The translations under genes were made by a program, and so were the position numbers. 64,000 nucleotides of DNA from Nocardiopsis metallicus (lineage in GTDB: Bacteria; Actinomycetota; Actinomycetes; Streptosporangiales; Streptosporangiaceae), in NCBI RefSeq assembly GCF_014201115.1, contig NZ_JACHDO010000001.1, positions 6,758,001 to 6,822,000 of the forward strand, written 5' to 3'. Shown one piece after another: positions 57,420 to 64,000 of the stretch. A model generated the notes under the pieces. The model ran no database searches and was not told where the DNA came from. It was given only the letters and a program-made list of their open reading frames with translations. Position 1 is the stretch's first letter. Each line of letters starts with the position of its first letter.

Positions 57420-58091
57420 ATGGCCCAGATCGAGGTCAAGAACCCCGAGGGCGGCTCCAAGGGCAGCGTTGAGCTCCCCGAGTCCGTCTTCGCCCAGCAG
57501 GTCAGCATTCCGCTGATCCACCAGGTCGTGAACGGCCAGCTGGCCGCCGGCCGGCAGGGCACGCACGCCACCAAGACCCGCGGCGAGGTTCGCGGCGGTG
57601 GCAAGAAGCCCTACCGCCAGAAGGGAACCGGTCGCGCCCGTCAGGGCTCGATCCGCGCCCCGCAGTACACCGGCGGTGGCACCGTTCACGGTCCCCAGCC
57701 GCGTGACTACAGCCAGCGGACCCCCAAGAAGATGAAGGCCGCCGCCCTGCGCGGTGCCCTCTCCGACCGGGCCAACCACGGCCGCATCCACGTCATCAGC
57801 ACGTTCATCGCTGAGGACGCGGAGAGCAAGTTCACGCAGACCGCTCTGAAGTCGCTGCGTCAGGTCACCGAGTCCGACAAGGTTCTCGTCGTCCTGGCCC
57901 GCGAGGACGAGCACAACCGGCGCGCCCTGCGCAACCTCGAAGAGGTCCACATCCTCGACGCGGACCAGGTGAACACCTACGACGTCCTGTACTCGGACGA
58001 CGTGGTCTTCACCGAGGCGGGCTACGCCGAGTTCCTGGCCCACGCGGCCGGTACCTCGAAGGCCGCTGAGTCCGAGGAGGACGACCAGTGA
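57420..58091 (+). CDS. rplD: 50S ribosomal protein L4
   Basis: 223 residues: '[23 protein letters not shown]', '[22 protein letters not shown]', '[23 protein letters not shown]'. The conserved basic loop lines the exit tunnel near the macrolide site. Overlaps rplW by 4 bp (ATGA-type coupling, GTG start of rplW). The last ~15 residues are acidic. Confidence 0.98.
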   Translation: MAQIEVKNPEGGSKGSVELPESVFAQQVSIPLIHQVVNGQLAAGRQGTHATKTRGEVRGGGKKPYRQKGTGRARQGSIRAPQYTGGGTVHGPQPRDYSQRTPKKMKAAALRGALSDRANHGRIHVISTFIAEDAESKFTQTALKSLRQVTESDKVLVVLAREDEHNRRALRNLEEVHILDADQVNTYDVLYSDDVVFTEAGYAEFLAHAAGTSKAAESEEDDQ

Positions 58092-58378
58092 GGATCGCCG
58101 ACCACCGGGACATCATCGTCGAGCCGGTGATCTCCGAGAAGAGCTACGGGCTCATGGACGAGAACAAGTACACGTTCATCGTTCGCCCGGACGCCAACAA
58201 GACCCAGATCAAGATCGCGATCGAGAAGATCTTCGAGGTGAAGGTCACGAGCGTGAACACGATCAACCGGAAGGGTAAGCGCAAGCGCACCCGTTTCGGT
58301 TTCGGGAAGCGTCCCGACACCAAGCGCGCGATCGTCAGCGTGGCCGAGGGCCAGCGGATCGACATCTTCGGTGTCTAG
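58088..58378 (+). CDS. rplW: 50S ribosomal protein L23
   Basis: 96 residues: '[23 protein letters not shown]', '[22 protein letters not shown]', '[22 protein letters not shown]'. At the tunnel exit, docking site for trigger factor and SRP. GTG start inside the end of rplD. Confidence 0.98.
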   Translation: MRIADHRDIIVEPVISEKSYGLMDENKYTFIVRPDANKTQIKIAIEKIFEVKVTSVNTINRKGKRKRTRFGFGKRPDTKRAIVSVAEGQRIDIFGV

Positions 58379-58438
58379 GACCTCCCCGAGGTCTGACCGC
58401 TACATGTCAAGCAACACGTAAAGGAATGCGCGAAGAAG

Positions 58439-59278
58439 ATGGGCATTCGTAAGTACAAGCCGACGACGCCGGGTCGTCGCGGCTCCAGCGTGAGCGACTT
58501 CGTCGAGATCACGCGCTCGGAGCCGGAGAAGTCCCTGGTCCGTCCGCTTCACTCCAAGGGCGGTCGTAACGGCCACGGCCGGATCACCGCTCGTCACCAG
58601 GGTGGTGGCCACAAGCGCGCCTACCGCGTGATCGACTTCCGTCGTCACGACAAGGACGGCGTTCCGGCCAAGGTCGCTCACATCGAGTACGACCCCAACC
58701 GCACCGCTCGCATCGCTCTGCTGCACTACGTGGACGGTGAGAAGCGCTATATTCTGGCGCCCGCCGGCCTCAAGCAGGGCGACAAGATCGAGAACGGCCC
58801 CCAGTCCGACATCAAGCCGGGCAACTGCCTCCCGCTGCGCAACATCCCCACGGGTACGTTCGTGCACGCGGTCGAGCTGAAGCCCGGTGGCGGTGCCAAG
58901 CTGGGTCGTTCCGCGGGGTCGCAGATCCAGCTCCTCGCCAAGGAAGGCCGTTACGCCACGCTGCGTATGCCCTCCGGCGAGATGCGCATGGTCGAGATCT
59001 CGTGCCGCGCCACGGTTGGTCAGGTCGGCAACGCCGAGCAGTCCAACATCAACTGGGGCAAGGCCGGCCGCTCGCGGTGGAAGGGCAAGCGCCCGACCGT
59101 CCGTGGTGTGGTCATGAACCCGGTCGACCACCCGCACGGTGGTGGTGAGGGCAAGACCTCCGGTGGTCGTCACCCGGTCAGCCCCTGGGGCAAGAAGGAA
59201 GGCCGGACCCGGGCCAAGAACAAGGCCAGCGACAAGCTGATCGTGCGGCGTCGGCGTAGCGGTAAGAAGAAGCGGTAA
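58439..59278 (+). CDS. rplB: 50S ribosomal protein L2
   Basis: 279 residues: '[21 protein letters not shown]', '[19 protein letters not shown]', '[23 protein letters not shown]', '[21 protein letters not shown]' in part ('[18 protein letters not shown]', with the His needed for peptidyl transferase). Needed for subunit joining. 60 bp after rplW. Confidence 0.98.
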   Translation: MGIRKYKPTTPGRRGSSVSDFVEITRSEPEKSLVRPLHSKGGRNGHGRITARHQGGGHKRAYRVIDFRRHDKDGVPAKVAHIEYDPNRTARIALLHYVDGEKRYILAPAGLKQGDKIENGPQSDIKPGNCLPLRNIPTGTFVHAVELKPGGGAKLGRSAGSQIQLLAKEGRYATLRMPSGEMRMVEISCRATVGQVGNAEQSNINWGKAGRSRWKGKRPTVRGVVMNPVDHPHGGGEGKTSGGRHPVSPWGKKEGRTRAKNKASDKLIVRRRRSGKKKR

Positions 59279-59290
59279 GGAGCACGTCTG

Positions 59291-59569
59291 ATGCCACGTA
59301 GCCTTAAGAAGGGTCCCTTCGTCGACGACCACCTCATCAAGAAGGTGGAAGTTCAGAACGAGAAGGGGACCAAGAACGTCATCAAGACGTGGTCCCGGCG
59401 ATCCATGATTGTCCCGGAGATGATCGGTCACACGATCGCCGTCCACGACGGCCGCAAGCACGTTCCGGTGTTCGTGTCGGAGTCGATGGTCGGCCACAAG
59501 CTCGGTGAGTTCGCTCCCACGCGTACTTTCCGTAGCCACGTCAAGGACGACCGCCGCAGCCGCCGCTAG
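59291..59569 (+). CDS. rpsS: 30S ribosomal protein S19
   Basis: 92 residues: '[19 protein letters not shown]', '[20 protein letters not shown]', '[24 protein letters not shown]', '[14 protein letters not shown]'. Binds 16S rRNA head with S13. 12 bp after rplB. Confidence 0.98.
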   Translation: MPRSLKKGPFVDDHLIKKVEVQNEKGTKNVIKTWSRRSMIVPEMIGHTIAVHDGRKHVPVFVSESMVGHKLGEFAPTRTFRSHVKDDRRSRR

Positions 59570-59643
59570 CGGTTGCAGCAGTTGTAAGAACCATTTTCTC
59601 CACGGTGAGTGGGGAAGGAATTTCCGTGAGCGAGGGAAAAGCG

Positions 59644-60011
59644 ATGGGAACGAGGGCACAGGCGCGGTTCGTCCGCGTTACGCCCCGAAAGGCTCGCCGG
59701 GTGGCGGACCTTATTCGCGGGTTGCCCGCTGACGAGGCACAGGCGGTGCTCCGGTTCGCGCCCCAGTCGGCGAGCGAGCCCGTTGGCAAGGTGCTGGCTA
59801 GCGCCATCGCCAACGCTGAGCACAACGACAAGCTGGACCGTGAGTCCCTGGTGGTCGAGCGCGTGTGGGTGGACGAGGGTCCGACCCTGAAGCGCATTCG
59901 CCCCCGAGGCTTCGGCCGGGCTTTCCGAGTCACGAAGCGCACGAGCCACATCACCGTGGTCGTCGCTGAGAACTCGGGCGCCTCGTCCAAGACGAAGGAA
60001 AGGACCCGATA

Positions 60012-60012
<1 letters not shown>
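59644..60012 (+). CDS. rplV: 50S ribosomal protein L22
   Basis: 122 residues from ATG 59644: '[20 protein letters not shown]', '[19 protein letters not shown]', '[17 protein letters not shown]', '[24 protein letters not shown]'. GTG 59626 (adds 'MSEGKA'; GGAAGGAA five bases upstream) is an equally possible start. Its hairpin lines the exit tunnel. The stop overlaps the rpsC start by one base. Confidence 0.95.
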
Positions 60013-60800
<788 letters not shown>

Positions 60801-60803
60801 CCG

Positions 60804-61217
60804 ATGCTTATTCCTCGTAAGGTGAAGTACCGGAAGCAGCACCACCCGGACCTTCGCGGCAAGGCCCAGCGCGGTACCACGGTCGCCTTCGGCGAGTTCG
60901 GTATCCAGGCGCTGGAGTCGGCCTACGTGACGAACCGTCAGATCGAGTCCGCTCGTATCGCCATGACGCGTCACATCAAGCGTGGCGGCAAGGTGTGGAT
61001 CAACATCTTCCCGGACCGTCCGCTGACGAAGAAGCCCGCCGAGGTCCGCATGGGCTCCGGTAAGGGTTCGCCCGAGTGGTGGGTCGCTCCGGTCAAGCCG
61101 GGTCGTGTGATGTTCGAGCTGTCGGGCGTGCCCGAGGCCATCGCGAAGGAAGCGATGCGCCGTGCGATGCACAAGCTCCCGATGAAGTGCAAGTTTGTTA
61201 AGCGGGAGGGGGAGTGA
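60804..61217 (+). CDS. rplP: 50S ribosomal protein L16
   Basis: 137 residues: '[24 protein letters not shown]', '[22 protein letters not shown]', '[35 protein letters not shown]' in part ('[16 protein letters not shown]'). Near the A-site tRNA; the site altered in evernimicin/avilamycin resistance. 3 bp after rpsC. Confidence 0.98.
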   Translation: MLIPRKVKYRKQHHPDLRGKAQRGTTVAFGEFGIQALESAYVTNRQIESARIAMTRHIKRGGKVWINIFPDRPLTKKPAEVRMGSGKGSPEWWVAPVKPGRVMFELSGVPEAIAKEAMRRAMHKLPMKCKFVKREGE

Positions 61218-61471
61218 TGGCGAAGTCCGTGACTGCCCATGAGCTGCGCGACCAGTCCGTCGAGGACCTGGTCACCAAGCTCAAGGAAGCCAAGGAAGAG
61301 CTCTTCAACCTCCGCTTCCAGGCCGCTACCGGCCAGCTCGACAACCACAGCCGTCTTCGTACCGTCAAGCGCGAGATCGCGCGGATCTACACGGTGCTGC
61401 GCGAGCACGAGCTGGGCATCGTCCAGCTGTCTGGTGAGTCGGCTGAGGAGACGAAGGAAGCAGCCGAATGA
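61217..61471 (+). CDS. rpmC: 50S ribosomal protein L29
   Basis: 84 residues from ATG 61217 (TGATG overlap with rplP; GTG 61214 is an alternative). '[24 protein letters not shown]', '[27 protein letters not shown]'. Helical protein near the tunnel exit. The C-terminal tail after 'LREHELG' is acidic and longer than in E. coli. Confidence 0.96.
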   Translation: MAKSVTAHELRDQSVEDLVTKLKEAKEELFNLRFQAATGQLDNHSRLRTVKREIARIYTVLREHELGIVQLSGESAEETKEAAE

Positions 61472-61740
61472 GTGAGAACCAGACTGACACGCGCAACTAC
61501 CGCAAGGTGCGCGAGGGCTACGTCGTCAGCGACAAGATGGACAAGACCGTCGTTGTCGAGGTTGAGGACCGCGTCAAGCACGCCCTGTACGGAAAGGTCA
61601 TCCGTCGGACGACCAAGTACAAGGCGCATGACGAGGCGAACTCCGCTGGCGTCGGCGACCGGGTCCGCATGATGGAGACCCGGCCGCTCTCCGCGACGAA
61701 GCGTTGGCGCGTCGTGGAGATCCTGGAGAAGGCTAAGTAA
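61468..61740 (+). CDS. rpsQ: 30S ribosomal protein S17
   Basis: 90 residues: '[25 protein letters not shown]', '[21 protein letters not shown]', '[25 protein letters not shown]'. OB-fold primary 16S rRNA binder. Overlaps rpmC by 4 bp. Last gene of the S10 operon; a hairpin follows. Confidence 0.97.
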   Translation: MSENQTDTRNYRKVREGYVVSDKMDKTVVVEVEDRVKHALYGKVIRRTTKYKAHDEANSAGVGDRVRMMETRPLSATKRWRVVEILEKAK

Positions 61741-61752
61741 CCCCAGCCTGTT

Positions 61753-61779
61753 GGCGGCCGGCACGAGTTGTCGGCCGCC
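61753..61779 (+). promoter_or_regulatory. Hairpin between S10 and spc operons
   Basis: GGCGGCCG (61753-61760) pairs with CGGCCGCC (61772-61779), with flanking partial pairing, in the 104-bp rpsQ-rplN gap. It may partially terminate the S10 operon or act as a processing/regulatory stem. No T-run follows. Confidence 0.5.
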
Positions 61780-61844
61780 GACGCGAGGGGTGAGACCACC
61801 TAGCCGTGCGGCAGTGGACCGCACGCATCACATCAGGAGCAGAC

Positions 61845-62213
61845 GTGATTCAGCAGGAGTCGCGACTCAAGGTCGCTGACAACACGGGTGCCAAGGAGAT
61901 CCTTACCATCCGTGTTCTCGGTGGCTCGGGTCGGCGCTACGCCGGTATTGGTGACACCATCGTCGCCACGGTGAAGGACGCCCTGCCTGGCGCTGGAGTC
62001 AAGAAGGGCGACGTCGTCAAGGCCGTTGTCGTGCGCACCGTCAAGGAGCGCCGCCGGCCCGACGGCTCCTACATCCGCTTCGATGAGAACGCTGCCGTGC
62101 TCATCAAGGACGGTGGGGACCCGCGAGGCACCCGCATCTTCGGCCCGGTCGGCCGTGAGCTGCGTGACAAGAAGTACATGCGCATTATTTCGCTGGCGCC
62201 GGAGGTGCTCTAA
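61845..62213 (+). CDS. rplN: 50S ribosomal protein L14
   Basis: 122 residues from GTG 61845 with AGGAG upstream (the frame opens at 61806, but homology starts '[20 protein letters not shown]'). '[21 protein letters not shown]', '[27 protein letters not shown]', '[20 protein letters not shown]'. First gene of the spc operon. Confidence 0.97.
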   Translation: MIQQESRLKVADNTGAKEILTIRVLGGSGRRYAGIGDTIVATVKDALPGAGVKKGDVVKAVVVRTVKERRRPDGSYIRFDENAAVLIKDGGDPRGTRIFGPVGRELRDKKYMRIISLAPEVL

Positions 62214-62216
62214 GCG

Positions 62217-62522
62217 ATGAAGATCAAATCTGGCGACGAGGTCATCGTTCTCGCCGGCAAGGACAAGGGTGCCACCGGCAAGGTCGTCAAGGCCATGCCC
62301 AAGGAAGACCGTGTCATCGTCGAGGGCGTCAACCTGGTCAAGAAGCACAGGAAGGCCAACCCGGCCGGCGGCCAGCAGGGCGAGGTCGTCACCAAGGAGG
62401 CCCCCCTCCACGTGAGCAATGTCGCGCTCGCGGAGGACGGCAAGGCCACCCGGGTCGGCTACCGCTTCGAGGAAGACGGAACCAAGGTTCGCGTCTCCCG
62501 TCGCACCGGTAAGGACATCTGA
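62217..62522 (+). CDS. rplX: 50S ribosomal protein L24
   Basis: 101 residues: KOW motif '[22 protein letters not shown]', '[22 protein letters not shown]', '[21 protein letters not shown]'. Early 23S rRNA assembly protein. Stop overlaps rplE start by one base. Confidence 0.97.
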   Translation: MKIKSGDEVIVLAGKDKGATGKVVKAMPKEDRVIVEGVNLVKKHRKANPAGGQQGEVVTKEAPLHVSNVALAEDGKATRVGYRFEEDGTKVRVSRRTGKDI

Positions 62523-63097
62523 TGACGGTTACGAACGACATCACCGCCCCTCCGATGCCGCGACTCAAGGAGAAGTACCGCAACGAGATCGCTGCGGGCC
62601 TCAAGGACGAGTTCGACATCGCCAACGTCATGCAGATCCCCGGTCTCACGAAGATCGTGGTCAACATGGGCGTGGGCGAGGCGGCTCGTGACGCGAAGCT
62701 GATCCAGGGTGCTATCGCCGACATCACGGCGATCACCGGTCAGAAGCCCAAGGTCAACCGCGCCAAGAACTCCATCGCGCAGTTCAAGCTGCGCGAGGGT
62801 CAGCCGATCGGCGTCACTGTGACGCTGCGCGGCGACCGCATGTGGGAGTTCCTCGACCGGCTGCTCTCGCTGGCCCTGCCTCGGATCCGGGACTTCCGTG
62901 GTCTTTCCCCGAAGCAGTTCGACGGGAACGGCAACTACACGTTCGGTCTGACCGAGCAGGTCATGTTCCACGAGGTCGACCCGGACAAGGTCGACCGCCA
63001 GCGTGGGATGGACATCACGGTTGTCACGACGGCGACCACCAACGAACAGGGCCGCAGTCTGCTCAAGCGGCTCGGTTTCCCGTTCAAGGAAGCCTGA
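62522..63097 (+). CDS. rplE: 50S ribosomal protein L5
   Basis: 191 residues: '[19 protein letters not shown]', '[23 protein letters not shown]', '[23 protein letters not shown]', '[25 protein letters not shown]'. Binds 5S rRNA in the central protuberance. ATG 62522 within the TGATG overlap with rplX. Confidence 0.97.
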   Translation: MTVTNDITAPPMPRLKEKYRNEIAAGLKDEFDIANVMQIPGLTKIVVNMGVGEAARDAKLIQGAIADITAITGQKPKVNRAKNSIAQFKLREGQPIGVTVTLRGDRMWEFLDRLLSLALPRIRDFRGLSPKQFDGNGNYTFGLTEQVMFHEVDPDKVDRQRGMDITVVTTATTNEQGRSLLKRLGFPFKEA

Positions 63098-63110
63098 GGG
63101 GTTACCACAG

Positions 63111-63296
63111 ATGGCTAAGAAGTCCCTGATCGCGAAGTCGCAGCGGAAGCCGAAGTTCGGCGTTCGCGCGTATACTCGATGCTCCAGGTGCGGCCGCCCC
63201 CGCGCCGTCTTCCGGAAGTTCGGCCTGTGCCGTATCTGCTTCCGCGAGATGGCTCACAAGGGTGAGCTGCCCGGTATCACCAAGTCGAGCTGGTAG
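63111..63296 (+). CDS. rpsN: 30S ribosomal protein S14, zinc-binding (type Z)
   Basis: 61 residues: '[21 protein letters not shown]', '[30 protein letters not shown]' (CxxC...CxxC zinc ribbon, quoted in part 'CSRCGRP' and 'LCRICFRE'), '[10 protein letters not shown]'. The short zinc form; a longer zinc-free copy is often elsewhere in actinomycetes. 13 bp after rplE. Confidence 0.97.
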   Translation: MAKKSLIAKSQRKPKFGVRAYTRCSRCGRPRAVFRKFGLCRICFREMAHKGELPGITKSSW

Positions 63297-63304
63297 TTTC
63301 CGGT

Positions 63305-63338
63305 GGGGCCGATCATGCGCGCTAGCGCGGTCGGCCCC
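63305..63338 (+). terminator. Hairpin after rpsN
   Basis: GGGGCCGA pairs with TCGGCCCC around an inner GCGC-rich stem, 8 bp after rpsN. It may cause partial termination or mRNA processing within the spc operon. Confidence 0.55.
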
Positions 63339-63446
63339 CCGAAGCGCCGCCTCGGTTATTCGGTGGCTCTATAGCAGTGCCCGCGACCGCCTCCTCTGGT
63401 TTGTCTCCTGGAGGCGGGCCCGCGGTCCGGCAACATCCATTCATCA

Positions 63447-63480
63447 GGGCACGGCAGTCCCGGGAGGGACCGCGGTGCCC
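63447..63480 (+). promoter_or_regulatory. Leader hairpin upstream of rpsH
   Basis: GGGCAC pairs with GTGCCC and an inner GTCCC/GGGAC stem, about 112 bp before rpsH in an unusually long 295-bp gap. In E. coli S8 represses the spc operon through a site near L5; whether this stem is an S8 site is not clear. Confidence 0.45.
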
Positions 63481-63591
63481 ACGACCACGCCGTAGGTCCT
63501 GTTTGTGCACTCCCCGGGGGCGACCCCGCAGGGAGGCAGGCTCTGGGAAAGCCCGCACTCGGAAACCGCGGTGAGGAAGGGCCAGTCGGCC

Positions 63592-63990
63592 ATGACGATG
63601 ACCGACCCGATCGCAGACATGCTGACACGTCTGCGTAACGCGAATTCGGCATACCACGACACCGTGACGATGCCGTATTCCAAGATCAAGGCGCACATCG
63701 CCGAGATCCTCCAGCAGGAGGGCTTTATTCAGGGCTGGCGTGCCGAGGAGGCCCCTGTGGGCCAGAGCCTCGTCCTCGACCTGAAGTACGGCCCCACCCG
63801 TGAGCGTTCCATCGCGGGCATCCGCCGGGTCTCCAAGCCCGGCCTCCGCGTGTACGCGAAGAAGGAGAACCTTCCGCGTGTGCTGGGTGGCCTCGGTGTG
63901 GCGATCATTTCGACGTCCGGTGGCCTGATGACTGACAAGCAGGCCAAGAAGCGTGGCGTGGGCGGCGAAGTCCTCGCTTACGTCTGGTAA
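63592..63990 (+). CDS. rpsH: 30S ribosomal protein S8
   Basis: 132 residues from ATG 63592 (the frame opens at 63505; the true start matches '[18 protein letters not shown]'). '[18 protein letters not shown]', '[38 protein letters not shown]' in part ('[16 protein letters not shown]'), '[32 protein letters not shown]'-type end. Binds 16S rRNA central domain; last gene of the window, operon continues beyond. Confidence 0.97.
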   Translation: MTMTDPIADMLTRLRNANSAYHDTVTMPYSKIKAHIAEILQQEGFIQGWRAEEAPVGQSLVLDLKYGPTRERSIAGIRRVSKPGLRVYAKKENLPRVLGGLGVAIISTSGGLMTDKQAKKRGVGGEVLAYVW

Positions 63991-64000
63991 CTAGGGAGAG

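Overview
The window is very GC-rich actinomycete chromosome. The order tRNA-Thr, tRNA-Met, rpmG, a MaoC pair, murB, tRNA-Trp, secE, nusG, rplK, rplA, rplJ, rplL, rpoB, rpoC, rpsL, rpsG, fusA, tuf and the S10 ribosomal operon is the classic actinobacterial layout. An ECF41-type sigma factor, fused-subunit KorA, and many GTG/TTG starts fit a Streptomyces/Streptosporangiales-type host. A Nocardiopsis-like genus is my guess, not something the sequence proves.

Region 1 (1-11500) is mixed metabolic and accessory DNA. It holds a frameshifted ABC-exporter gene cut by the window edge, a Uma2-family protein, a VOC protein, an ECF41 sigma factor and a GNAT acetyltransferase. These are followed by two tiny secreted paralogues, a protein with a QQPGYG-repeat tail, an NAD(P)-binding SDR protein, 2-oxoacid:ferredoxin oxidoreductase (korAB), an M48 protease and YajQ, and then tRNA-Tyr.

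Region 2 (11500-25500) is the accessory core. A group II intron with its own reverse transcriptase sits directly behind the tRNA-Tyr terminator hairpin. Four tandem chaplin-like small secreted genes and a lipoprotein follow. Next comes a Wadjet/Mks-like SMC operon: a short DUF2397-type protein, a DUF2398-type protein and a 1556-residue TIGR02680-type SMC ATPase. The toprim nuclease subunit (JetD-like) expected beside such operons is absent. In its place, about 200 bp downstream, is a Rad50/SbcC-like ATPase with a CxxC hook. This is the best candidate in the window for an undescribed or rearranged defence system.

Region 3 (25500-34150) starts with tRNAs and rpmG, then a HadAB-like MaoC pair and murB. 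A TMEM165/GDT1 family metal exporter follows, preceded by a yybP-ykoY-type manganese riboswitch and a nearby 16-bp palindrome. A perfect 60-bp palindrome with no loop lies in an otherwise empty intergenic region. Adenosine deaminase, an aminotransferase, tRNA-Trp, secE and nusG complete the region.

Region 4 (34150-64000) is the translation/transcription super-cluster: rplK-rplA, an IS30 insertion, two LppX/LprG-like lipoproteins, rplJL with an L10-type leader, rpoBC, a 926-residue largely disordered membrane protein, rpsL-rpsG-fusA-tuf, and the S10/spc ribosomal operons up to rpsH at the right edge. RpoB and RpsL carry the drug-sensitive residues at the usual resistance positions.
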